Source of the DNA: Saccharomonospora xinjiangensis XJ-54 | Lineage (GTDB): Bacteria > Actinomycetota > Actinomycetes > Mycobacteriales > Pseudonocardiaceae | NCBI RefSeq assembly: GCF_000258175.1 | Contig: NZ_JH636049.1 | Location: 2,457,482-2,521,481, forward strand | Direction: 5' to 3' | DNA length: 64,000 bases | Shown here: piece after piece, positions 19,621 through 28,939 of the stretch | How positions within the stretch are numbered: position 1 is the stretch's first letter | Layout: the number at the start of each line of letters is the position of its first letter | Notes under the pieces: model-generated | Told to the model about the DNA's origin: nothing | Seen by the model: the letters and a program-made list of their open reading frames with translations, nothing else | The model's database searches: none | Position numbers and translations under genes: made by a program

Positions 19621-19634
19621 TTGGTCCAGACCAA
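19621..19634. promoter_or_regulatory. DasR-type operator (dre) upstream of nagA
   Basis: TTGGTC-CA-GACCAA is an inverted repeat that matches the core of the streptomycete dre consensus (ACTGGTCTAGACCACT: TGGTCNNGACCA). It occupies the spacer just upstream of the putative -10 box, where a bound repressor would block RNA polymerase. DasR is a GntR-family repressor released by glucosamine-6-phosphate; the regulator gene is not in this window. Confidence 0.8.
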
Positions 19635-19669
19635 GCCGGGCCATCGTCCCGGGAGTGACACTGCTTGCG

Positions 19670-20323
19670 TCAGTGCCCTCTCGGGCGGTGCCCGTCGTTC
19701 ATCGCGCGTTGCAGTGCTTCCAGCGCACGGCTCGCCGTGGACTTCACCGTTCCTCGCGAGATGCCCGCGGCTTCCGAGATCTCCGCCTCGGACAGACCGC
19801 CGTAGTAGCGCAGAACGAGAACCTCGCGTTGCCTCGGCGGCAGTTTCGACAGTGCGGCGACCACGGCCTGATGCTCGGTGGACAGCATCGCGAGGCTCTC
19901 GGCCGACCGCGCGTTCACGACATGCGGCGGGACGTAGTCGCGTGCGGTCTTGCGCCGCCGCAGCACACTGCGCGAGCCGTTGACCACCGCCGTCCGCAGG
20001 TACGACACCGCGGCGGCGGCGTCCCGCAGCTTCCCCCAGTTGCGGTGCAGACCGGTGAACGCCTCCTGCACCACGTCCTCCGCCGTCGCCGGTTCGTCAA
20101 CAAGGAGGATCGCGAGGCGGACGAGGCGCATCCGATGCTGCCGGTAGAGGTCTTCGAGCGTGAGAGGTCCTGACGGCTTCGCGCGTTGTGGCACGGGCGC
20201 GTCAAGCGTGCGCAGGTGGGAAAGCGTGTGCTCGACGCTTCGTTCGACACCGCGCTCCGCCCCGCGCGCGACACCACGGTGGCGCATCGGCTCGGTGCTG
20301 CCGTGCATCCGAAACCTGCCCAT
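19670..20323 (-). CDS. ECF-type RNA polymerase sigma factor (SigE-family, Streptomyces type)
   Basis: A 217-residue group IV sigma factor. Region 2 is visible as LEDLYRQHRMRLVRLAILLVDEPATAEDVVQEAFTGLHRNW (about residues 55-95) and region 4 as LSKLPPRQREVLVLRYYGGLSEAEISEAAGISRGTVKSTASRALEAL. The first 50 residues are an Arg/His-rich extension not typical of the family. AAGGAG lies 9 nt before the ATG at 20323. No anti-sigma gene is adjacent; the divergent neighbour encodes a YciI protein. Its regulon is unknown. Confidence 0.87.
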   Translation of the reverse strand: MGRFRMHGSTEPMRHRGVARGAERGVERSVEHTLSHLRTLDAPVPQRAKPSGPLTLEDLYRQHRMRLVRLAILLVDEPATAEDVVQEAFTGLHRNWGKLRDAAAAVSYLRTAVVNGSRSVLRRRKTARDYVPPHVVNARSAESLAMLSTEHQAVVAALSKLPPRQREVLVLRYYGGLSEAEISEAAGISRGTVKSTASRALEALQRAMNDGHRPRGH

Positions 20324-20431
20324 CCTCGACGACTGCTCCTTGAGCAAGAGCGTATCGGCTACCGATCCGCGTGCCCAACGTATACAGGCACGGCTGCCGA
20401 GGTGGGCATGCCAGCGACACGGGCAGGGTCG

Positions 20432-20437
20432 TAGCGT
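20432..20437 (+). promoter_or_regulatory. -10 box (TAGCGT) for leaderless yciI transcript
   Basis: TAGCGT followed by 6 nt and the ATG at 20444. It supports that ATG over the in-frame GTG at 20438. Confidence 0.5.
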
Positions 20438-20443
20438 GTGGCC

Positions 20444-20722
20444 ATGGCTTGGTTCGTGGTGGAGCAGACGTATATGCCGGAGCGATTCGCCGAGGTGCGA
20501 CCCCGGCACAGGGAGTACCTTTCCTCGCTGGTCGCCGACGGCACCGTGGCCGTCGCCGGACCCGTGGACGGCGACAAGGGCGGCATGGTGATCTACCGCG
20601 TGCGCGACGCCGACCATCTCCAGGAGATCATCGACGCAGACCCGTACCACCTCGAAGGCGCCATCGCCGAGCGCACCGTGCGGGAGTTCAAGCCGGTTCT
20701 CGGTTCCTGGCTCGCGGGCTGA
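20444..20722 (+). CDS. YciI family protein
   Basis: A 92-residue ferredoxin-like dimeric alpha+beta barrel protein. The family core is visible as RPRHREYLSSLVADGTVAVAGPVDGDKGGMVIYRVRDADHLQEIIDADPYHLEGAIAERTVREFKPV; the conserved His (RHREYL) and the D-x-P-Y motif are present. Family members include chlorohydroxyquinol dehydrochlorinase TftG, but most have no known substrate. It is divergent from the sigma factor gene. Confidence 0.85.
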   Translation: MAWFVVEQTYMPERFAEVRPRHREYLSSLVADGTVAVAGPVDGDKGGMVIYRVRDADHLQEIIDADPYHLEGAIAERTVREFKPVLGSWLAG

Positions 20723-20774
20723 GCGTCGTTCGGTGGCGCCGAGGCCACCAGGGTCGTTCCGGCGTCCCGGAGCA

Positions 20775-21728
20775 TCACGTGCGCGTGACCTCGGTCGCCG
20801 CCCTGCCGCCGTGTCCGGTGACGGCGGACTCCCTCGCGCCTCGGGCGGCGATGTCGGCGAGCGCCGCCTCGTCCGCCGAGGGCACCCGGGAACGCGAGCC
20901 GAGTTCGATGACAGGCGGAAGGAACGCCCGGAACACCTTCAACGCCCCCACCCAGCGCGGGACGTGGATCGTGCGAGCTCTGCGGCGGACGCCGGCCTGG
21001 AGGCAGTCGAGCGCGAACGACAGCGGATAGGTTCTGCCGATGGGGCCCGGCATGGAGCCGCGCAGTTTGCCGAAAACCGGGTGCGCGTCCGCGCTCTCCA
21101 CGAGGTCGGTCTTGATCCAGGTGGGGTGTGCGACTCCGACCTTGACGCCGAGGTGGGCGACCTCGGCCCTCAGGCTGTTGCAGAACGCCTCGACGCCTGC
21201 CTTCGCGGCGGCGTAGTTGGCCATGCCCGGCGCGTGTGTGATGGCGGCGAGTGACGAGATGGCGAGCAGGTAGCCCCTGCGCTCGACGACGTACGGCAAC
21301 GTGACGCGGAACGTGCGCCAGACGCCGAGCAGGTCAACCTCGAAGACGCGCTCGAACGCCTCGGGATCGACCGATCGCACGAAACCCGTCGTGGCGATGC
21401 CCGCGTTCGCGATGACGACGTCGATGCCGCCGAAGTGCTCGACGACGCCCTCCACGGCGGCTGTCAGGGCTTTCCAGTCCGTGACGTCGGCTTCCCACGA
21501 CCGGGCCGCGCGCCCAATGCGGTCGGCGACCTCCTGCTGTTCTCCTGCTTCGAGGCCCACCAGCGCGACCTTCGCGCCGTCGGCGGCGAGCCGCTGGGCG
21601 AGCCCTGCGCCGATGCCTCTGGCCGCTCCGGTGACGAGCACGACCTTGCCGCGGACGTTCCTCGTGGTCCATCTGGTGGGCAGTCCCCACAATGTCCATC
21701 TGGTGGGCAGTCCCCACAATGACGCCAT
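20775..21728 (-). CDS. Short-chain dehydrogenase with a duplicated N-terminal 9-residue unit
   Basis: A 317-residue SDR: cofactor loop VTGAARGIGAGLA (about residues 33-45), NAG (ANAGIA), catalytic Ser in AISSLAA and YAAAK. The C-terminal 60 residues (AGVRRRARTIHVPRWVGALKVFRAFLPPVIE) are typical of mycobacterial-type SDRs acting on lipids. The ATG at 21728 has GGAGG six nt upstream, so translation very likely starts there and includes MAS followed by LWGLPTRWT twice before the Rossmann strand. The two units are encoded by an exact 27-bp tandem repeat. Without the insert the protein would begin close to TTRNVRGKVVLVTG, the usual start for the family. Confidence 0.88.
   Translation of the reverse strand: MASLWGLPTRWTLWGLPTRWTTRNVRGKVVLVTGAARGIGAGLAQRLAADGAKVALVGLEAGEQQEVADRIGRAARSWEADVTDWKALTAAVEGVVEHFGGIDVVIANAGIATTGFVRSVDPEAFERVFEVDLLGVWRTFRVTLPYVVERRGYLLAISSLAAITHAPGMANYAAAKAGVEAFCNSLRAEVAHLGVKVGVAHPTWIKTDLVESADAHPVFGKLRGSMPGPIGRTYPLSFALDCLQAGVRRRARTIHVPRWVGALKVFRAFLPPVIELGSRSRVPSADEAALADIAARGARESAVTGHGGRAATEVTRT
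21667..21720 (-). repeat. Perfect 27-bp tandem repeat (two copies) inside the SDR 5' end
   Basis: Copies at 21667-21693 and 21694-21720 are identical. Each encodes LWGLPTRWT in the SDR frame. The core contains a small inverted repeat (GTGGG/CCCAC). A 25-nt stretch spanning the second copy and the start codon (21702-21726) matches 23 of 25 positions at 27086-27110 inside another gene. Confidence 0.95.
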
Positions 21729-21777
21729 CGGGTGCCTCCAGTGTTGCCGGTCGGGACGGGCACCACGGAACTTACTG

Positions 21778-21792
21778 CAAGTAGGCTACTTG
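21778..21792. promoter_or_regulatory. Palindrome in the SDR/LLM divergent promoter region
   Basis: CAAGTAG-G-CTACTTG is a perfect inverted repeat with a 1-nt centre, 50 bp before each divergent start. It has the size of a TetR- or MarR-type operator. No regulator is encoded beside it. Confidence 0.5.
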
Positions 21793-21843
21793 GCGGTAGG
21801 TATTCTCGGGAATGATCATGCTCGGGTCGCCGTTGCGGAAGTC

Positions 21844-22677
21844 ATGACAGTCAACCTTGGCTCGATCGGCATCTGGCACATGCAACCCGTGCTCGACGCC
21901 GACCTCGCGGTGGAAGCGGAGAAACTCGGCTACGGCGCCGTCTGGCTGGGCGGATCACCGCCCGCCGACCTCGAAGTGGTCGAGGCACTGCTCGACGCGA
22001 CCGTCCGCATCGCCGTGGCAACCGGCATCGTCAACATGTGGCAGGCCGACCCTGCGGAGCTCGCTCGCTCCTACCACCGCATCGAGGCGAAACACCCCGG
22101 CCGGTTCCTGCTCGGCGTCGGTGTCGGCCATCGTGAGGCCACCCAGGAGTACCAGAAGCCCTACGACAAGATCGTCTCCTATCTCGACGTCCTCGACGCC
22201 GAAGGTGTGCCACGGGAGGCGCTCGCGCTCGCCGCGCTCGGACCCAAGGTGCTGCGCCTCGCTGCCGAGCGCACGGCGGGCGCGCATCCGTACCTGACCA
22301 CACCCGAGCACACGCGCCGGGCTCGCGAGATTCTCGGGGACGGCGTCCTGCTCGCCCCCGAGCAGAAGGTGGTGCTCGACCAGGACCCCCGGCGTGCGAG
22401 GGAGAGCGCCCGGCCGATGGTGTCCTTCTACCTCGGGCTGGCGAACTACGCGAGCAACCTGCGCAGGCTCGGCTTCACCGACGCCGACCTCGCGGACGGC
22501 GGCAGTGACGCGCTGATCGACCAACTCGCCGTCCACGGGGACGCCGCCACGGTGGCCGAAGGTGTGAAGGCCCACCTCGACGCCGGTGCCGACCACGTCT
22601 GTGTGCAGGTGCTGCCGCACGAGCGCGACCCGCTGCCCGCCTACCGTGCGCTGGCGGAGGCGCTGGGGCTGTCCTGA
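21844..22677 (+). CDS. LLM class F420-dependent oxidoreductase
   Basis: A 277-residue luciferase-like TIM-barrel protein. The family pattern is seen in LGSIGIWHMQPVLDADLAVEAEKLGYGAVWLGG, then VATGIVNMWQADPAELARSYHRIEAKHPGRFLLGVGVGH, and a C-terminal DHVCVQVLP strand. It matches the TIGR03620-type group of probable F420-dependent enzymes in mycobacteria and relatives. The cofactor is inferred from family; the substrate is unknown. The ATG at 21844 begins the first barrel strand. Confidence 0.88.
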   Translation: MTVNLGSIGIWHMQPVLDADLAVEAEKLGYGAVWLGGSPPADLEVVEALLDATVRIAVATGIVNMWQADPAELARSYHRIEAKHPGRFLLGVGVGHREATQEYQKPYDKIVSYLDVLDAEGVPREALALAALGPKVLRLAAERTAGAHPYLTTPEHTRRAREILGDGVLLAPEQKVVLDQDPRRARESARPMVSFYLGLANYASNLRRLGFTDADLADGGSDALIDQLAVHGDAATVAEGVKAHLDAGADHVCVQVLPHERDPLPAYRALAEALGLS

Positions 22678-22752
22678 CGCGGTTGACGTGGCGTGATCCC
22701 GGTCCGCCTTCGCCCGCACGCCGCCGCTACGGCTCGTAGGATGCGGGCAGGG

Positions 22753-22786
22753 GTGTCCTGCCCGGGGAGGTGCCCGGGCAGGACAC
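22753..22786 (+). terminator. Perfect 14-bp stem-loop between LLM gene and fba
   Basis: GTGTCCTGCCCGGG (22753-22766) pairs exactly with CCCGGGCAGGACAC (22773-22786) across a 6-nt loop. It lies 76 bp after the LLM stop and 36 bp before the fba start. There is no T run. It may terminate the LLM transcript or act in the fba leader. Confidence 0.6.
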
Positions 22787-22822
22787 CGTCCGCGCAAGCG
22801 CCCGCTCCCGAGGAGGACAACG

Positions 22823-23851
22823 ATGCCCATCGCCACACCCGAGGTCTACGCCGAGATGCTGGACCGGGCCAAGGCGAACGAGTTCGCGTACCCGGCGATC
22901 AACGTGACCTCGTCCGAGACGCTCAACGCCGCGCTGAGGGGCTTCGCGGAGGCGGAGAGCGACGGGATCATCCAGTTCTCCACCGGTGGTGCCGAGTTCG
23001 CATCGGGCCAGAAGGTGAAGGACATGGTCACCGGCGCGCGTGCGCTGGCCGAGTTCACGCACGTCGTCGCCGACAAGTATCCGGTGAACGTCGCGCTGCA
23101 CACCGACCACTGCCCGAAGGACAAGCTCGACGGGTTCGTCAACCCGCTGATCGAGATCTCGAAGGAGCGCGTCGAGCGGGGTGAGAACCCGCTCTTCCAG
23201 TCGCACATGTGGGACGGCTCGGCCATCGACCTCGACGAGAACCTCAAGATCGCTGCCGAGCTGCTGGAGCGCGCGGCCGAGGCGAAGATCATCCTTGAGG
23301 TCGAGATCGGCGTCGTCGGAGGCGAGGAGGACGGCGTCTCCAACGAGATCAACGAGAAGCTCTACACCGCGGAGGGCGACTTCCTGAAGACCGTTGACGC
23401 GCTCGGAGCCGGTGAGAAGGGCCGCTACCTGCTGGCCGCGACGTTCGGCAACGTGCACGGCGCCTACAAGCCCGGCGCGGTGAAGCTGCGCCCCGATGTG
23501 CTCAGGCGGGGGCAGGCCGTCGCGGCGGAGAAGCTCGGCCTCGCCGAGGGCTCGAAGCCGTTCGAGCTGGTGTTCCACGGCGGGTCGGGCTCGCTGCTCG
23601 AGGAGATCCACGAGGCCGTGTCGTACGGCGTCGTGAAGATGAACGTGGACACCGACACCCAGTACGCCTTCACCCGTCCCGTGGCGGCGCACATGTTCAC
23701 CAACTACGACGGCGTGCTCAAGGTGGACGGCGAGGTCGGCAACAAGAAGACCTACGACCCGCGCAGCTACCTCAAGAAGGCCGAGGAGTCGATGGCGGCC
23801 CGCGTGGCTCAGGCCGCCGAGCACCTGAAGTCAGCAGGCCGCAAGCTCTGA
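22823..23851 (+). CDS. fba: Class II fructose-bisphosphate aldolase
   Basis: Cleaves fructose 1,6-bisphosphate to DHAP and GAP in glycolysis and gluconeogenesis, using a divalent metal. The 342-residue protein has LHTDHCPKDKLDGFVNPLIE with the catalytic Asp and a zinc His (about residues 92-113), EVEIGVVGGEEDGV, the His in TFGNVHGAYKPG, and FHGGSGS followed by VVKMNVDTDTQYAF. GAGGAGG lies just before the ATG. This is the long class IIA form found in actinobacteria and E. coli FbaA. Confidence 0.97.
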   Translation: MPIATPEVYAEMLDRAKANEFAYPAINVTSSETLNAALRGFAEAESDGIIQFSTGGAEFASGQKVKDMVTGARALAEFTHVVADKYPVNVALHTDHCPKDKLDGFVNPLIEISKERVERGENPLFQSHMWDGSAIDLDENLKIAAELLERAAEAKIILEVEIGVVGGEEDGVSNEINEKLYTAEGDFLKTVDALGAGEKGRYLLAATFGNVHGAYKPGAVKLRPDVLRRGQAVAAEKLGLAEGSKPFELVFHGGSGSLLEEIHEAVSYGVVKMNVDTDTQYAFTRPVAAHMFTNYDGVLKVDGEVGNKKTYDPRSYLKKAEESMAARVAQAAEHLKSAGRKL

Positions 23852-23924
23852 CACGTTCGCCGGAGCGAGTTCCGCCGGTCCCACGTCGTGGGGCGCGCCG
23901 TGCGTCATGGCGCACAATGTCGTC

Positions 23925-24341
23925 ATGACGCACGGCAACCTCCTCGAACCCGACGCCACCCGACTTCCTGAGCGCCCCGAGGCGCAGGCCGCACTCGACT
24001 CGGCCACCGACCCCGCCGAGGTCGCGGCCGAATACCCGGACTTCAGCGAGGCGTGGGCCGCGCTGGCCGAACGCGCGTTGTCCGACGGCAACGTGGTGGC
24101 GGCCTACGCCTACGCGCGCACCGGCTACCACAGGGGTCTCGACCAGCTCAGGAGGGCGGGCTGGAAGGGGTTCGGCCCTGTGCCGTGGTCGCACCGCCCG
24201 AACCAGGGTTTCCTTCGCTCGCTCGCGGCGCTCGCCCTGGCCGCCCAGCGCATCGGTGAGACCGAGGAGTACGAGCGGTGCTCCACGTTCCTCGCCGAGT
24301 CCGACTCCGAGGCCCCGAAGGCGACGGGCCTGGAGAACTAA
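23925..24341 (+). CDS. DUF3151 family protein
   Basis: A 138-residue soluble protein conserved across actinobacteria. The family core is AAEYPDFSEAWAALAERALSDGNVVAAYAYARTGYHRGLDQLRRAGWKGFGPVPWSHRPNQGFLRSLAALALAAQRIGETEEYERCSTFL, a TPR-like helical array. Function is unknown. ATG 23925 (MTHGNLLEP) matches the usual family start better than the in-frame ATG at 23907. It converges on a nuclease gene across repeat array A. Confidence 0.88.
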   Translation: MTHGNLLEPDATRLPERPEAQAALDSATDPAEVAAEYPDFSEAWAALAERALSDGNVVAAYAYARTGYHRGLDQLRRAGWKGFGPVPWSHRPNQGFLRSLAALALAAQRIGETEEYERCSTFLAESDSEAPKATGLEN

Positions 24342-24347
24342 CGATCC

Positions 24348-24380
24348 AGGGAGTGCGGACGGCGTGTCCGCACTCCCTGC
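24348..24380 (+). terminator. Perfect 14-bp terminator hairpin after DUF3151 gene
   Basis: CAGGGAGTGCGGAC (24348-24361) pairs exactly with GTCCGCACTCCCTG (24367-24380), loop GGCGT, seven bp past the stop codon. Its right arm is the first unit of the tandem array that follows. Confidence 0.75.
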
Positions 24381-24467
24381 ACGGGTGTTGGCACTTCCCG
24401 CGCGTGTCCGCACTTCCGGTACATGTGTCCGCACTTCCCGCACGCGTGTCCGCACCTCAGGCGCGGG
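24365..24467. repeat. Repeat array A: five units of about 21 bp
   Basis: Units start at 24365, 24386, 24405, 24426 and 24447 (21, 19, 21, 21, 21 bp). The shared core is GTGTCCGCACTTCC followed by about seven GC-rich bases; the second unit has GTGTTGGCAC. The array fills the gap between the convergent DUF3151 and nuclease genes. Related arrays lie at 28793-28894 and 59948-60168. Confidence 0.9.
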
Positions 24468-24476
24468 AGCCCGCGA

Positions 24477-25205
24477 TCAGCAGCGGTCGAGCATCTCCTC
24501 GAGCGTGGCCTTCTCGTCCTTCTCCACGGTCAGCTTCCAGGTGTGCTTGACGTCGATCCAGTGGATCGCGTAGGTGCACCGGTAGCTCTCCAGCGGCGGC
24601 TGCCACTCCTCGGGCGCCTTGTCGCCCTTGGCCTGGTTGACGTTGTCGGTGACGGCGAGGAGGTTCACGCCGTCGAGGTCGTTGGCGAACTCCTCGCGCC
24701 GCTCGTCGGTCCAGGTGTCCGCGCCGGAACGCCAGGCCTCGGCGAGTGGGACGACGTGGTCGATGTCCACGTCCGAGGGGTCGGTCCAGGTGTCCCCGTC
24801 GTACGGGCTCGTCCACGACCCCGACGTCGGGCGGCATTTCTCGTCCACCTCGACGCCGGTGCCGTCGCGCTTCAGCACCACCTCGCGGGTGTTGCAGTTG
24901 TCGCCCTGTTCGCTCCAGTGCGGGAACCGGTCCCTGTCGTAGCCGTCCATGCTGCCGTCGGCGGCCACCGTGAGTTCGGCGAGCTGCTTGCGGGCCGTCT
25001 CCTCGTCGGCGGAATCCCCCGTGCCTCCCGAGTCCCCGGAGGAGGCCGGCGTCGCCGTCGCTGACGACACCGAGCGCGACGAGGCAAGGCCGCTCCCGCC
25101 CTCACCCTCGGCCTCCAGCGTCACGACACCGCAGGAGCCGAGCAGGGCAGCGCTGAATACGCTGAATGCGATCAGTCCGGTACGAGGAGTAGTCAACGTG
25201 CGCAC
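24477..25205 (-). CDS. Secreted/lipoprotein HNH-type nuclease (DUF1524 family)
   Basis: A 242-residue exported protein. After a hydrophobic signal (LIAFSVFSAALLGSC, lipobox-like LGSC) and a Ser/Gly/Thr-rich linker, the C-terminal domain has the HNH core DVDIDHVVPLAEAWRSGA and FANDLDGVNLLAVTDNVNQAKGDKAPEEWQPP, with paired Cys (CNTREVV, EKCRPT, YRCTY, DRC) suited to an extracytoplasmic enzyme. It probably degrades extracellular DNA. GTG 25205 is chosen to place the signal peptide at the N-terminus; the frame extends to a TTG at 25241. Confidence 0.85.
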   Translation of the reverse strand: MRTLTTPRTGLIAFSVFSAALLGSCGVVTLEAEGEGGSGLASSRSVSSATATPASSGDSGGTGDSADEETARKQLAELTVAADGSMDGYDRDRFPHWSEQGDNCNTREVVLKRDGTGVEVDEKCRPTSGSWTSPYDGDTWTDPSDVDIDHVVPLAEAWRSGADTWTDERREEFANDLDGVNLLAVTDNVNQAKGDKAPEEWQPPLESYRCTYAIHWIDVKHTWKLTVEKDEKATLEEMLDRC

Positions 25206-25299
25206 GGCCTCGACTGTGGCCGATTCGGGTGAACAGATCAATACGTTCGGCCGACGTCACACGAGTAGACCAGCACCGGACCGATAGCCGCTTCGCTGC

Positions 25300-26565
25300 T
25301 CAGGAGATCAGGTTCGCGCACGTGTTGCGGGGCTGATCGCCTTCGAGTATCCCCGAAAGCCAGTAGACCGCCTGTGGGTAGGCCCGCAGCATCCCGCCGA
25401 TATGCGACGGCACGTACGACGTCGTGAACTGCACGGTGCCGCCCCGCTCACACCAGTCCACCGCCATCTGCCTGCCCTGGTCGTAGGGCACGATGTCGTC
25501 GAGTTTGCTGTGCAGCACGAACACGGGGACGTCGGGGGCGCGTTCACCGATCCGCTGCTGCCCCACCACCGAGGCGTACGGCTCCTCGCCGAGGTAGTCC
25601 TCCAGCGGCCTTCCGTCCTTGGTCAGTGTCGAGGTGCGGAGGAAGGCGTACTTCAGGATCGCGTCCTCCGTGCACGCCTCGGCGAGCCCGGTCATGAGCC
25701 GCTTTCCCTTGTCGTTCACCACGTCGTCGAGGTCCACCTCCTCGTAGGCTGCGTCGAGGCTGAGCAGCGAGAACCCGAGGAATCCCGCCGCGTAGTGGCC
25801 GTCGAGCACGGGAGCCACCTCGGCGAGGTTCGCGGGAGGCGCACCGGCGTAGGCGCCCTTGACGTCGAGTTCCGGGGCGTACTCGTCCACGAGTTCGGCC
25901 GCGGCCGCCGATGCTCCACCGCCCTGCGAGTAGCCTGCGAGCACCACGGGGCCGTCCGGGGAGAGCCCCGCCTCCGGCAACTGCTGGGCGGCCTTCGCCG
26001 CGTCCAGCACCGCGTGTGCCTCGGACGCCCTGTTGACGTAGGTGTGCATGCCGGGAGTGCCGAGGCCCTCGTAGTCGGTGACCACGACGGCGTAGCCGAG
26101 CGCGAGCAGGCCGGTGATGAACGGGCCCTCGTACTCGAGCCCGAGTGCCAGCTTCTTCGACGGCGCGCAGTCGTCGCCGACGCCCTGCGTGCCCGGTGCG
26201 TAGCTCACCAGCGGACGTGCGCCGTCGCCACGCCACTCCGCCTCGGGCACCAGCAGGGTTCCGGTCACGGCGTTCGCCTCGCCGTGGGTGTCGCTGCTGC
26301 GGTACATGAGCCGGTAAGTGTCGGCGTGGGGTTCGATGAGCTTCACGGGGTCGAGGTAGAAGCGGCTCTCCTCGTACCTGATCAGGTCACCGGGTTCGCC
26401 TGCGGGGAGCGGCGCCGGCGGTGTGTAGAAGTCGCCGGTGGCGTCCACCGTGGCCTGGTCGGCGTTGGCGGTGGGGCTCGTGGCCACCGTGGTGATACTC
26501 GTCACCGCGGTGGCGGTCGCGGCGAGCGCGGCAAGCAGACGTCGGCTTCGACCGGGTGGACGCAT
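25300..26565 (-). CDS. Secreted lipase (LIP/secretory triacylglycerol lipase family)
   Basis: A 421-residue alpha/beta hydrolase with a signal peptide (MRPPGRSRRLLAALAATATAV...TANA, cut near residue 35). The nucleophile elbow is GYSQGGG near residue 200; the charge-relay Asp is likely in HSKLDDIVPY and the His in YVPSHIGG near the C-terminus. The DDCAPS and ACTED cysteines fit secreted fungal/actinobacterial LIP lipases. AAGGAG is 5 nt before the ATG at 26565. It likely hydrolyses extracellular esters or triacylglycerols. A promoter with a long inverted repeat lies upstream. Confidence 0.88.
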   Translation of the reverse strand: MRPPGRSRRLLAALAATATAVTSITTVATSPTANADQATVDATGDFYTPPAPLPAGEPGDLIRYEESRFYLDPVKLIEPHADTYRLMYRSSDTHGEANAVTGTLLVPEAEWRGDGARPLVSYAPGTQGVGDDCAPSKKLALGLEYEGPFITGLLALGYAVVVTDYEGLGTPGMHTYVNRASEAHAVLDAAKAAQQLPEAGLSPDGPVVLAGYSQGGGASAAAAELVDEYAPELDVKGAYAGAPPANLAEVAPVLDGHYAAGFLGFSLLSLDAAYEEVDLDDVVNDKGKRLMTGLAEACTEDAILKYAFLRTSTLTKDGRPLEDYLGEEPYASVVGQQRIGERAPDVPVFVLHSKLDDIVPYDQGRQMAVDWCERGGTVQFTTSYVPSHIGGMLRAYPQAVYWLSGILEGDQPRNTCANLIS

Positions 26566-26586
26566 GTGCGCTCCTTGTGAATTTTC

Positions 26587-26637
26587 GACAACGCTGTCTT
26601 TCCGGTCGGATTCTGTTGGGGCACACAGCGTTGTCAA
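26587..26637 (-). promoter_or_regulatory. Promoter with 11-bp inverted repeat upstream of lipase gene
   Basis: On the minus strand TTGACA (26637-26632), 16 nt, then CAGAAT (26615-26610) make a plausible vegetative promoter. A perfect inverted repeat, GACAACGCTGT at 26587-26597 and ACAGCGTTGTC at 26625-26635, brackets it: one arm overlaps the -35 box and the other lies just past the expected start point. This is the geometry of a repressor with two sites or of a large operator. Confidence 0.5.
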
Positions 26638-26707
26638 TGTCGCGGCGAGCTATTCCGTCACCTGCTACGAAGCCGTCGCGCGGTTTTGCCGCACCGGTGA
26701 CAAGAAC

Positions 26708-28742
<2,035 letters not shown>

Positions 28743-28752
28743 CACGCACGGA

Positions 28753-28788
28753 CCTGCGGACACGCGCTGTGGGCGGCGTGTCCGCAGG
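28753..28788 (+). terminator. Perfect 13-bp terminator hairpin after purA
   Basis: CCTGCGGACACGC (28753-28765) pairs exactly with GCGTGTCCGCAGG (28776-28788), 10-nt loop, starting ten bp after the purA stop. The right arm carries the same GTGTCCGCA core as the neighbouring repeat units. Confidence 0.75.
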
Positions 28789-28792
28789 CTAT

Positions 28793-28894
28793 GCACGCGT
28801 GTCGGCACTTCCTGCACGCGTGTCGGCACTTCCTGCACGCGGGCCCGCACTCCTGCACGCGGGCCCGCACTCCTGCACGCGGGCCCGCACTCCT
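28793..28894. repeat. Repeat array B: five units of 20-21 bp
   Basis: Two identical 21-bp units (28793-28813, 28814-28834; core GTGTCGGCACTTCCT) and three identical 20-bp units (28835-28854, 28855-28874, 28875-28894; core GGGCCCGCACTCCT). All carry GCACGCG between cores. The array lies between convergent purA and the phosphodiesterase gene. Two homogeneous sub-blocks point to recent local duplication. Confidence 0.92.
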
Positions 28895-28939
28895 CGCACC
28901 CGAGCTGTGGGCCCCACGCTGTGCCCGCCGTGCCTGACC

